Assembly: GCF_002105285.1 (NCBI RefSeq)
Contig: NZ_MUHR01000005.1
Span: forward strand, 124,001-188,000
Direction: 5' to 3'
Length of the DNA: 64,000 nt
Source of the DNA: Planktotalea arctica
Lineage (GTDB): Bacteria > Pseudomonadota > Alphaproteobacteria > Rhodobacterales > Rhodobacteraceae
The notes under the pieces were generated by a model, which did not search any database, was not told where the DNA came from, and saw only the letters and a list, made by a program, of their open reading frames with translations. Below, piece after piece: positions 37,535 through 45,681 of this stretch; within the stretch, counting starts at the first letter, position 1, and the number at the start of each line of letters is the position of its first letter. Position numbers and translations under genes: made by a program.

Positions 37535-38560
37535 CTAGCGCCGTTTCAGCGTGTCGCCAAAACTGATCGTCGGAGTGAGCTCTACCCGCTTTTCCATCTC
37601 TGCGCCCGGGCTTTCAACGCGCCCTGCGATGATTTGAGCAGCTTTGCGCCCGATCTCCAGACGGCAGGCATCCATCGTTGCCAATTGACGCGGCAGCCCT
37701 TGCAAAAGCTCGACCCCGTTAAAACCCGCAAGGCCGATCTGGCCGGGGATGTCGTAGCCTTTTTCCATGAGGTATAGCAGTCCACCAGCACCAATCATGT
37801 CGTTGGAATAATAAAGAAAATCAAGTTCTGGATTGCGCTCCAGCATCGCCGCCGTCATCTCGCGGCCCTTGGCAAGAGCAGAGCCGCCGGAGTAAAATTC
37901 GCGCTCAATAATCTCGACACCCGCTTTGCCAAGCACCTCTGTGAAGCCCTCGAAACGTTTGCGCGCACGGTGATCGAGCGGCATTTTTGTGCCCATGAAA
38001 CCGATCTTCTCGTAGCGCCCTTTGAGGATCGCTTTGGCCATTTCGCGCCCTGCACGGCGGTGGGAAATTCCGACTGACGTGTCGATGGGTGTGCCGTCCA
38101 CATCCATTATTTCAACGACTGGAATGCCTGAGGCTTTGAGCATTGCGCGCGACGCATCCGAGTGTTCGAGACCGGCAATGATGATGCCAGACGGACGCCA
38201 TGATAGCATCTCGAACAGGACGCGTTCTTCTTTTTCGGGCAGATAGTCGGTGACGCCGACGACGGGCTGAAGTTCCGTATTTTCAAGGACTTGGCTGATC
38301 CCAGTCATCACTTCGGGGAACACCATGTTGGACATTGACGGGATAATGACCGCTACCAGATTGACGCGCTGCGACGCCAGTGCGCCTGCGATTTTGTTGG
38401 GCACATAGCCAAGGTCTTTGGCCGCTTTCAGCACTTTTTCGCGGGTTGTCGTCGACACGTCCCCGCGATTGCGCAAAACGCGACTTACGGTCATTTCGGA
38501 CACGCCAGAGGCTTCGGACACATCGCGCAGGGTGAGCGGGCGGCTATCGGTTTTGGACAA
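37535..38560 (-). CDS. LacI-family regulator, GntR-like
   Basis: A 341-residue repressor. The helix-turn-helix TLRDVSEASGVSEMTVSRVLRN (by position, about 9-30) starts the protein, with the hinge helix near 58-65. The rest is a periplasmic-binding-type effector domain. It resembles E. coli GntR, the gluconate repressor, in segments such as EMLSWRPSGIIIAG and GIPVVEIMD. A palindrome matching the gluconate-repressor site lies 21 bases before its start, suggesting autoregulation. No gluconate kinase or transporter gene is in the window. Confidence 0.9.
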   Translation of the reverse strand: MSKTDSRPLTLRDVSEASGVSEMTVSRVLRNRGDVSTTTREKVLKAAKDLGYVPNKIAGALASQRVNLVAVIIPSMSNMVFPEVMTGISQVLENTELQPVVGVTDYLPEKEERVLFEMLSWRPSGIIIAGLEHSDASRAMLKASGIPVVEIMDVDGTPIDTSVGISHRRAGREMAKAILKGRYEKIGFMGTKMPLDHRARKRFEGFTEVLGKAGVEIIEREFYSGGSALAKGREMTAAMLERNPELDFLYYSNDMIGAGGLLYLMEKGYDIPGQIGLAGFNGVELLQGLPRQLATMDACRLEIGRKAAQIIAGRVESPGAEMEKRVELTPTISFGDTLKRR

Positions 38561-38580
38561 GGGAATTTCCTCAGCGCGGG

Positions 38581-38602
38581 ATTATGTTATCGCGAACATA
38601 AT
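38581..38602. promoter_or_regulatory. GntR/LacI-type operator
   Basis: A perfect 8-bp inverted repeat, ATTATGTT and AACATAAT, flanks the centre ATCGCG. The inner word ATGTTATCGCGAACAT fits the ATGTTA-N4-TAACAT pattern of gluconate repressors at all but one position. It lies just upstream of the regulator's ATG. Confidence 0.75.
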
Positions 38603-38678
38603 TCGATTTCCTCACAAGCGCCATGGGGTGAATTTCATCCTGACATTTTGCTAAGAACGGGCTAAGGCTTTTCGGCGT

Positions 38679-38755
38679 GGCCCCGTGGCTCAACTGGATA
38701 GAGCAGCCCCCTCCTAAGGGGCAGGTTGCAGGTTCGAATCCTGCCGGGGTCACCA
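38679..38755 (+). tRNA. tRNA-Arg (anticodon CCT)
   Basis: The full cloverleaf can be folded. A 7-bp acceptor stem (GGCCCCG with CGGGGTC, one G-T pair) and a D stem GCTC/GAGC are present. The anticodon stem GCCCC/GGGGC carries the loop CTCCTAA, anticodon CCT. The T arm is GCAGG-TTCGAAT-CCTGC. A templated CCA ends the gene at 38755. A decayed gene and a likely acquired polysaccharide locus follow, as often seen next to tRNA genes. Confidence 0.97.
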
Positions 38756-38995
38756 AATCTGCCAATAAATACAGGTGCCAGAAAAAGCATATGTTTGCGC
38801 AAAAGAAAGTAATAGCGTGGGCAAAGTTATGGAAAAATCAGCAAAAATAGTCCATATTAATAAATAATTACAGAGACTTACGGTCATGAGCATGCGCTTT
38901 CTTTATGGGCTTAGATGCGCACTTTCATCGGCGATTTGACAGTTGTTCTCAAATCCCCTTTCTAGGGATTCATTGGGTTCCGGAACCTTCCGTAA
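38756..38995. other. AT-rich gap after tRNA-Arg
   Basis: About 240 bases without a credible gene, visibly richer in A and T than its surroundings. It holds a perfect palindrome GGTTCCGGAACC at 38976-38987 and an inverted repeat AATCCC/GGGATT at 38952-38970. No integrase fragment, repeated tRNA end or terminator was found. Confidence 0.6.
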
Positions 38996-39535
38996 CTTAT
39001 CTGCCTATCGGTCAGTGATCGTTGGGCGGCAGCGCAGGGTAACGCCCGCGCTATGAAAGGACTCTGCAATGCGGCTTGCCCGTCGCACATATCGCCACAG
39101 AGCACGAGGCAGATGAGTTCGCTACGGGTTTGCACGAAGAAATGCCTTGGATGGCTCCAGCGACCGAGTCTGTTTGGCATGGACTGCGCGCATCGGCGCG
39201 AGAAGGGCTGCCTGGGCTGCGATTCAATCCGCTGGTTTTAGTTGGGTCCCCTGGTATCGGCTAAAGCTATTGGGCGCACCGCGTTGCACACCATCTGACG
39301 GTGCCAACGACCCTCATTGATGCTACGGGTGAGCCATCAACTTTTGCATTGGTTGGCGCTCAACGAGGGCGGTCCAACGCCACGCCAGGAAAGCTGATGC
39401 AGACCGTCCGGAGAGATCGTCAAGCCGGGCCCTTGGTCATCATCGACAAGGTGGAAAAGCCTGGCGATGTCCACTCAAGCAAAGGGACGCGCCATACGCT
39501 AACGGACGCCCTTTTGCCGCTGTCCGACCCTCTCC
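38996..39535 (+). pseudogene. Decayed AAA-family ATPase
   Basis: The translated remnant resembles a Rhodobacterales AAA ATPase. Pieces such as LPVAHIATEHEADEF, EEMPWMAPATESVWHGLR, DATGEPSTFALVGAQRG and GTRHTLTDALLPL follow the order of that family. It is broken in several ways. A frameshift near 39073 separates WAAAQGNARAM from the rest. TAA at 39250-39252 replaces the Walker A lysine in GSPGIG-K-S. The Walker B acid reads DK instead of DE. The 3' half is missing beyond about 39535, where the exporter gene on the other strand begins. The family match is from memory, not search. Confidence 0.8.
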
Positions 39536-40212
39536 TGATTTGTGCGACAAAGACTTTTCAACGCCATGTTTGCTTCATGTACTTCGATAGCCTCTTCGAT
39601 ATTGTCGAAATAGGTCAATGTTCCGTTTTCCAATACTGCACCGGCGCTGCACAATTGTCGGATCATGCCCATCCCATGGGATACCACAATTGCGCCTGAC
39701 TGCTGGGTTCTTGCTTTCAACATGTTGCGGCTGCGCGTTTGAAAGGCGGCGTCGCCGACAGAGGTGACTTCGTCGATGAGATAGGTATCAAATCGGACAC
39801 CCATAGAGACGCCAAAGGCTAGCCGAGAGCGCATGCCGGACGAATAGGTGCGAAACGGCAAGTAGAAATGACTGCCAAGCTCGGCAAACCCATCGACGAA
39901 TTCTAACAGTTCTTCGGTGTCGCAGCCATAAACGCGGGCAATAAAGCGTGTATTTTGTGCGCCGCTCAATTCTGGATGAAATGATCCGGCAAACCCCACA
40001 GGCCAAGAGACTGTACCACTGTGAAAAATCCGGCCTTCGCTTGGGGCAAGTGTGCCGGATATCATTTTCATCAAGGTGGACTTCCCCGCCCCGTTGCGCC
40101 CTAAAAGCCCGACGCAGGCACCCGTTGGAATGAGCATCGAGATATTTCGTGCGACGTTTTTTCGGATACCGCCAAGGACAAAAGTTTTGCTTACATTCTC
40201 GAAACGGATCAT
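39499..40212 (-). CDS. Polysaccharide ABC exporter ATP-binding protein (KpsT-like)
   Basis: A 237-residue ATPase. Walker A GRNGAGKS is at 38-45, the signature YSSGMRSRLAFG near 132, and Walker B DTYLIDEVTSVGD near 155, all typical of KpsT/Wzt exporters of capsule or O-polysaccharide. It lacks the long C-terminal sugar-binding domain of Wzt. The last dozen residues (after about TNQER) are encoded antisense to the decayed AAA gene, so the natural C-terminus was probably replaced at the recombination joint. It starts 4 bases after the KpsE-like gene. Confidence 0.9.
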   Translation of the reverse strand: MIRFENVSKTFVLGGIRKNVARNISMLIPTGACVGLLGRNGAGKSTLMKMISGTLAPSEGRIFHSGTVSWPVGFAGSFHPELSGAQNTRFIARVYGCDTEELLEFVDGFAELGSHFYLPFRTYSSGMRSRLAFGVSMGVRFDTYLIDEVTSVGDAAFQTRSRNMLKARTQQSGAIVVSHGMGMIRQLCSAGAVLENGTLTYFDNIEEAIEVHEANMALKSLCRTNQERVGQRQKGVR

Positions 40213-40216
40213 CTGT

Positions 40217-41401
40217 CTAGCGCCTATCTAAAGAACTGAATCCGACAAGTGATATCAGTGCCCATAGCAAGAATGTGCCAAGTGCAATGAACGAAAGGAT
40301 CAAGCCGCGTTTCGGAAAGAGAGACTTATCAGCTTTGGTCGGCAGAATGTGGGCTGCAAGATACCGTGTATTGCGCCGCGCGTCCGAAATAGCAGCGTCG
40401 AAGCCTGCACGCGCGATCTGGTAGCTTTGCTCGGTAAATTCGACTTCGACAATCAATTTTTCATATTCGCCAAACAGACGTGCCATGCCTTGCTTGCCCG
40501 CTTCACCGGTTCCAATGGTTCGTTTGCTGCGCTCTTGGTCAATCCTTGATTGCAACACATTCTGGCGCTGAATCGCTTGATTAAGCCGTGTGTCCGAGCG
40601 CCGCGTGTTCGCCGAAAGCATCGCAATCTCGATCAGTGTTTCAGTCAATTGCGCTTCCAATGTGGCCACCAAAGAGGTTTGGGTACTGATATTAACGCCG
40701 GGGTCGACCATCTCGTTAAGCACACGAAATTCTGTGAGGGCAGTGCGTGCTTGTGACAGCCTAGCCTTGGTGCGTTGTAGATCGTCAAGCGCATATCGCA
40801 CGGCGTCTTCATGCGCGATATTGTTGATTTGGTTTATCAATTCGCCGCTATGATCCAGAATTTCCTCGTTGATAAGGCGCGCGTCTTCGGGGCTGAATGC
40901 ACGGGCGCGCACTTCGATAATTCCGCGTGTGCTATCGTGGGAAATATCTATCATTCGATCCCAGTGCTTATGCAGATCTTCAATCAGGCCAGTCTTTTCG
41001 AAAGCAAAGATTGGATCGCGTTCGGGGAGCGACCAGAGGTTCGCCAAATCAAGCGAGGTTTGCATCTTTTCGACAAGGTGCTGACTGCGTAAATAGTCAT
41101 ACAGGATGTCGCTATCATTGGCGCCGGAGCCTGATAGATCAGCGATGCCGCCCAGAAGTTCTATCCCGCTACTTGCTTCCTCGCTGCGGATGCTGAACGC
41201 AAAAGTCGAGGCATATTGATCTGAGGCCCGCGTCCAAAGGTACACTGCACTCACGATAACAGGAAGAAGGACCATCATTGCGAAACTAACAGCTGCCGCG
41301 ATGTGACGGAAACGCAGGTGCGCAGATCGAACAGGCGGCGCAAATGCGTGACTTGAGCCGGGACCGGCCTTCAGAACAGTGATGTTTTCAGCTAATGCCA
41401 C
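40217..41401 (-). CDS. Capsule export inner-membrane protein (KpsE/chain-length type)
   Basis: A 394-residue protein with one membrane helix near residues 33-55 and another near 368-390. Between them is a long periplasmic domain with coiled-coil stretches (about 170-330). This is the layout of KpsE/CtrB-type polysaccharide co-polymerases, which link the inner-membrane ABC exporter to the outer-membrane channel. No Wzc-type kinase domain is present. It is divergent from the permease gene, with 78 bases between them. Confidence 0.87.
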   Translation of the reverse strand: MALAENITVLKAGPGSSHAFAPPVRSAHLRFRHIAAAVSFAMMVLLPVIVSAVYLWTRASDQYASTFAFSIRSEEASSGIELLGGIADLSGSGANDSDILYDYLRSQHLVEKMQTSLDLANLWSLPERDPIFAFEKTGLIEDLHKHWDRMIDISHDSTRGIIEVRARAFSPEDARLINEEILDHSGELINQINNIAHEDAVRYALDDLQRTKARLSQARTALTEFRVLNEMVDPGVNISTQTSLVATLEAQLTETLIEIAMLSANTRRSDTRLNQAIQRQNVLQSRIDQERSKRTIGTGEAGKQGMARLFGEYEKLIVEVEFTEQSYQIARAGFDAAISDARRNTRYLAAHILPTKADKSLFPKRGLILSFIALGTFLLWALISLVGFSSLDRR

Positions 41402-41440
41402 GGCTCTACCTTTTTGCTAAGCCGTGTTTCGCAGAACCTG

Positions 41441-41455
41441 TTAAACAATAGGTAA
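41441..41455. promoter_or_regulatory. CtrA-like site before exporter genes
   Basis: TTAA-N7-GTAA differs at one base from the CtrA full-site pattern TTAA-N7-TTAA. It lies in the divergent region between the KpsE-like and permease genes. Degenerate match found by eye. Confidence 0.3.
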
Positions 41456-41479
41456 ACATTCGGCGCCATTTAGAGCCCA

Positions 41480-42286
41480 ATGAGCGATCAAATATTTAAA
41501 ACACGAACTATGCGATCCCTGCGTGTGCCGCGTGCGATGCAGACTATAATGGCGTTGGTGCTGCGCGAAATGGCGACCAGCTATGGACGATCGCCCGGCG
41601 GCTATCTTTGGGCGGTGGCAGAGCCAGTCGCGGGTATCGCGCTTTTGACCTTTATCTTTTCGCTTGGATTTCAAGCACCGCCGCTGGGCACCAGTTTTGC
41701 ACTTTTTTATGCCTCGGGGCTGGTTCCTTTTTTGATTTACTCGGATTTAAGTGGAAAACTCTCGCAGTCGATCAATTTTTCCCTGCCTTTGCTGGGGTAT
41801 CCTAGGGTTACGCTCGCGGATGCGGTGCTGGCCCGGGCCTTGCTCAATATCATTACGCAAACCTTGGTAAGTTGTCTGATATTGGGCGGGCTGCTTGTGT
41901 TGATCGCTACTCAGGCCACGCCCAACATTGCAATCCTGGCCCAAGCCATCTTGCTGGCGTTTACGCTCGGATTTGGGGTGGGTACGCTGAACTGCTTTCT
42001 GGTCACGCGCTTCCCCGTCTGGCAACGCATTTGGAGTATCGCGAACAGGCCAATGTTTCTTTTATCCTGCATCGTTTTCACGTTCGAATCCATTCCAATG
42101 CCCTTTCGCGATTGGCTTTGGTTCAACCCTATCGTGCATGTCGTCGGTGTGATGCGCCAGGGTCTCTATTTCGGCTACTCCGGTGCCTATGTTTCCGTGA
42201 CCTATGTCCTGTTTCTATCGCTTGGATTGAGTGTGCTGGGTTTCTTCCTGATTTGGCGCTTCAAGGATAGATTGCTGAACCGATAA
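41480..42286 (+). CDS. Polysaccharide ABC exporter permease (KpsM-like)
   Basis: A 268-residue inner-membrane protein of the ABC-2 type with six predicted helices. The N-terminal amphipathic start (MALVLREMATSYGRSPGGYLW, given by its position at about residues 25-45) is typical of KpsM/Wzm. It pairs with the ATPase encoded on the other strand at 39499 to export a capsule-type glycan. The ATG at 41480 follows a short AT-rich divergent promoter region. Confidence 0.9.
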   Translation: MSDQIFKTRTMRSLRVPRAMQTIMALVLREMATSYGRSPGGYLWAVAEPVAGIALLTFIFSLGFQAPPLGTSFALFYASGLVPFLIYSDLSGKLSQSINFSLPLLGYPRVTLADAVLARALLNIITQTLVSCLILGGLLVLIATQATPNIAILAQAILLAFTLGFGVGTLNCFLVTRFPVWQRIWSIANRPMFLLSCIVFTFESIPMPFRDWLWFNPIVHVVGVMRQGLYFGYSGAYVSVTYVLFLSLGLSVLGFFLIWRFKDRLLNR

Positions 42287-42369
42287 AGGGCCAAAATACT
42301 TTGCTGAAAATCACCCCTATTAGGCAATGATTCAGGAATAGCCGCTAAACAGCGTAAAACAGCTTCATT

Positions 42370-44925
42370 TTGGGTGCGTGCGACGTGTTTTCTTTGATCT
42401 CTCGATTGTTTCATCTCTATTGCGATCATCATTTCGCTCTTTTGCTTCCTGGGTTTGAAATTATTGATGGGGATGGTGAAAAACGTGGCCAGATTGAGCG
42501 GATTTGCTACGGGCGTCATAGTTTGCGAGTGGAGGGCTGGTGCGCAAAGGGGCGCGTCGCCCTTACCCATCCCGGAGATGTACATTGGGAGACGCCGAAT
42601 ATTCTTCGTGCTGACGTGAACGCGGCATTAGGGCTAAGGGCAGAGCAAAGATGTGGGTTCAACCTTGCATGCTATGGTAAAACGCAAGGCGTATTTCTGT
42701 TGTTGAAAAAAGATAACACAACCCTGCAAATACAGTGTCCACACCCAGCGTGGCGTCAACGGGTCAGTGCGCAAATCCATATTCGAATCAGTTTTGCCAG
42801 AGACGTTATTCGCGCGGCTCCTGCCCTGATACGTGCTTATTTTTCCCCCAACAGTGTGAGCCGACAAAAAGCCAAACGCGCGATGCGGATAGGTGATTGC
42901 GCGTCAAGCCTAATCCTTGATGCCAGCGTTTTTCATAAGTCAGTCGCTGCGAAAAATCCGAAGAAGTTGACGCTGATTTTGCCGATCTTCAATGCTGCAG
43001 ATGTCTTGGGGCTGGCTCTCACGCGGATTGTCGAAAATACGGATGTGCCGTGGCGGTTGATTTTGGTCGAAGACTGCTCGACGGACCCGGCGGTGCGTCC
43101 GATGGTGCGCCGATGGCGTGATACGCACAGCATTTTGGGGCATGAAATATACCTTCTTGAGAATAGAGAGAATCTTGGCTTTATCAAAAGCGTAAACCGC
43201 GCATTCAAGGTTGCGCTCGAGCATAGTGATCATGCGGTTTTAATAAATTCGGACGCTCTGGTTCCCAAGGGTTGGGCATCGCGTTTGATCCATCCCATCA
43301 TGACGAATGCTAGTGTTGCAAGCGTGACGCCGTTGTCAAACGATGCCGAGGTGTTTTCCGTCCCCGTGATCTGCAAGAATGGTGATATTATCGAGGGTGC
43401 AGGCGATCAAATTGATCGTAGCCTGCGTGCGCATATTTCGATTGATGCCTGCAAATCGGCTCCGACCGGCGTCGGGTTTTGTATGGCGATAAATAACAGG
43501 TTTTTACGCAAATTGCCGGAGTTCGACACAGCTTTTGGGCGTGGCTATGGTGAAGAAGTAGATTGGTGCCAGAAGGCGCTTGCGCTAGGTGGACTGCATA
43601 TGTGTCAGCCCGCATTGTTCGTCGAGCATCGCGGTGGCGCATCCTTTGGAAGTGTGGAAAAGCAGGCCTCGATCGCGCGCAATAATCAGCGCATCACAAA
43701 ACGGCACCCCCAGTTTGATCAAGCAGTGCAACATTTCATTGCCACTGACCCCCTTGTAAGTGCTCGGCTCTTGGCCGGCATTGCGCATCTGGATGCGTCG
43801 CAAGATCGCGTGCAAATATATATCGCGCATTCTTTGGGCGGTGGGGCAGAGCTTTACTTGCAGGAGAAAATTACCGTGGCCAATGCTGGTGGTCAGGGCA
43901 TCATCGTATTGCGGGTCGGGGGTACGTTGCGTTGGCGGATCGAGCTATATACGGGCCAAGGTAAAGTGTTTGCGGATACAGGTGATTTTGGCCTGTTGAA
44001 AACTTTATTGTCACCCATCAGCTGCGGAGAAATTTACTATTCTTGTGCGGTGGGTGACAGTGATCCGGTAGGTTTGAGCCACGAAATCACGGTGCTTCAA
44101 GATGCGACGAACGCCAATCTGATCGTCCTTGTGCACGACTATTTCCTGATTAGCCCGTCCTATTGTTTACTAGACTCCGACGGCACCTACGGCGGCATCC
44201 CATCCCTTGATCACCTTGATGCAGCGCATGAGTTTTCGGGATCGGACGGTACGTTGGTCAGAAATGTGACATGGCGGAGCACATGGTGCGCAGTCTTGCA
44301 GCGCGCTGATCGAATCGTGTGTTTTTCCGAGAGTAGTAGAGTGATTATGTCTCAAGCTTTTCCACAGCTATCGACCGAGATCGAAGTCAGGCCTCATCGA
44401 ATTGCGCCGATGCGCAATGCCAAGATTGCGGATCACGTAAATCTAACCTCGGTTGGCATCCTAGGTGATATCGGCTTTCAAAAAGGCGCGGATGTGCTTT
44501 GCCGTTTGTCGCCTCTTTTGCCGTTGGGTGGCGTCCGAAACCTTGTGATTGTGGGGCGGGTTGACCCCAGTTTCCCGCTGGGTGAGCGTTGTGTCGAAAC
44601 CGGTACTTACGAGCGAACGGATATTCCATTGCTCATGGAAAAACACGGCATCGCGGCTTGGGTGATTCCAAGTATTTGGCCCGAGACCTTTTCCTACACG
44701 ACCCACGAAGCCCTTGCCACCGGTCTTCCGGTTTTCGCATTCGATATCGGTGCGCAAGGCGAAGCTGTTGCACGGGAGGCAAATGGCTACCCAATGCCCT
44801 TTGCCTGGGCAGCGGAGCCGGAAAAAATATTGACGTTTATTCATAAGGAGCTTGCCGATGGCGCACTCAATCAATGTGTCGATCCCAGCCTTGAAGGTGG
44901 CGGGTATCGAGGTTTTGCCGCGTAG
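42370..44925 (+). CDS. Two-domain glycosyltransferase (GT2 plus GT-B)
   Basis: An 851-residue protein. The N-terminal third (about 1-190) is not recognised. A GT2 domain follows (about 200-460), with LTLILPIFNAADVL, the VEDCSTDP nucleotide-binding motif, a degenerate DxD-like NSDA and GYGEEVDWCQKA. A second GT-B-like domain covers about 490-830 and ends with the EALATGLPVFAFDIGAQGE motif of GT4 enzymes. It probably makes two successive linkages of the exported glycan. The start is unsure: TTG at 42370, or GTG at 42385. Confidence 0.85.
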   Translation: MGACDVFSLISRLFHLYCDHHFALLLPGFEIIDGDGEKRGQIERICYGRHSLRVEGWCAKGRVALTHPGDVHWETPNILRADVNAALGLRAEQRCGFNLACYGKTQGVFLLLKKDNTTLQIQCPHPAWRQRVSAQIHIRISFARDVIRAAPALIRAYFSPNSVSRQKAKRAMRIGDCASSLILDASVFHKSVAAKNPKKLTLILPIFNAADVLGLALTRIVENTDVPWRLILVEDCSTDPAVRPMVRRWRDTHSILGHEIYLLENRENLGFIKSVNRAFKVALEHSDHAVLINSDALVPKGWASRLIHPIMTNASVASVTPLSNDAEVFSVPVICKNGDIIEGAGDQIDRSLRAHISIDACKSAPTGVGFCMAINNRFLRKLPEFDTAFGRGYGEEVDWCQKALALGGLHMCQPALFVEHRGGASFGSVEKQASIARNNQRITKRHPQFDQAVQHFIATDPLVSARLLAGIAHLDASQDRVQIYIAHSLGGGAELYLQEKITVANAGGQGIIVLRVGGTLRWRIELYTGQGKVFADTGDFGLLKTLLSPISCGEIYYSCAVGDSDPVGLSHEITVLQDATNANLIVLVHDYFLISPSYCLLDSDGTYGGIPSLDHLDAAHEFSGSDGTLVRNVTWRSTWCAVLQRADRIVCFSESSRVIMSQAFPQLSTEIEVRPHRIAPMRNAKIADHVNLTSVGILGDIGFQKGADVLCRLSPLLPLGGVRNLVIVGRVDPSFPLGERCVETGTYERTDIPLLMEKHGIAAWVIPSIWPETFSYTTHEALATGLPVFAFDIGAQGEAVAREANGYPMPFAWAAEPEKILTFIHKELADGALNQCVDPSLEGGGYRGFAA

Positions 44926-45601
44926 CTCTAACAGCCAAATGAAAATCCCGATCGGTGCGCGCCTTGAGGCACCGAGCAGCTTGAAGTGGACCGAATATCA
45001 TCATTCTCTGGAGTTGGGTGCCTTTTCCTATCAAGTTTCCGGCTACGCATTTGCTACGCGTGTTGGCCGGTATTGTTCATTTGGAGAAGAGGTTCAGATC
45101 GGTCGGCAAAACCATCCAACAAGCTGGTCCTCCACGAGTCCTGCATTCTATTTGAGGGATCAGTTGTTTGATGTCGGTAGGAGCTTTCGCGGTGCACACG
45201 AATTTCACACTGACGAATCCGTTGCCGAAGGCCCCGCGACGCAGGTGCGAGTAACCCAGATCGGCAACGATGTCTGGATCGGTCACGGCGCTTATGTTGC
45301 AGCAGGCGTAACCATTGGCCATGGAGCCTTGGTGGCCGCGCATTCTGTAGTTGTCAAAGATGTGCCACCCTATGCTGTGGTCGCAGGCAACCCTGCTGTG
45401 ATCAAGAAATGGCGCCTGAAACCTGAACTGATTTCACCGATGCTTCGATGTGCATGGTGGAAATTCGCACCATGGCAACTTAAGGCATTGTGCCCTGCAG
45501 ATCCGGCGCGATTCATCCATAATGTTATGCACCTGCCGAGCGCAGAAGAATTTGAGCCAAGTGTTTTCGTCGTGAGTGAAACAGGTGGCCTTGGTCACTA
45601 A
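44858..45601 (+). CDS. Hexapeptide-repeat acyltransferase
   Basis: A 247-residue left-handed beta-helix protein of the CatB/xenobiotic acetyltransferase type. Hexapeptide turns run from about residue 55, and the acceptor-site region GNDVWIGHGAYVAAGVTIG and VVAGNPAVIKKW are clear. AAGGAG lies 7 bases before the ATG at 44858, which overlaps the glycosyltransferase gene by 68 bases. It most likely acetylates or otherwise acylates the exported polysaccharide. An internal ATG at 44939 is an alternative start. Confidence 0.87.
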   Translation: MAHSINVSIPALKVAGIEVLPRSSNSQMKIPIGARLEAPSSLKWTEYHHSLELGAFSYQVSGYAFATRVGRYCSFGEEVQIGRQNHPTSWSSTSPAFYLRDQLFDVGRSFRGAHEFHTDESVAEGPATQVRVTQIGNDVWIGHGAYVAAGVTIGHGALVAAHSVVVKDVPPYAVVAGNPAVIKKWRLKPELISPMLRCAWWKFAPWQLKALCPADPARFIHNVMHLPSAEEFEPSVFVVSETGGLGH

Positions 45602-45620
45602 TTCTTTAAAATTCTAAATG

Positions 45621-45635
45621 TTGAGTACCCGTTAA
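45621..45635. promoter_or_regulatory. CtrA-like site before motB
   Basis: TTGA-GTACCCG-TTAA matches the CtrA pattern TTAA-N7-TTAA with one mismatch. It lies 47 bases before the motB ATG. In Rhodobacterales CtrA controls flagellar genes. Confidence 0.4.
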
Positions 45636-45681
45636 GAGTTGCAATGCTAATCTCCACCTGGGTGAAAAATAGGTGGTGAAT

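Noticed and set aside
38571-38765. A 64-codon minus-strand frame containing TPAGFEPATCPLGGGC
   Set aside because: It is the reverse strand of tRNA-Arg; this type of translated sequence is a well-known false protein from tRNA genes.
38756-39057. Prophage or integrative element at tRNA-Arg
   Set aside because: No integrase-like frame and no second copy of the tRNA 3' end was found in the window.
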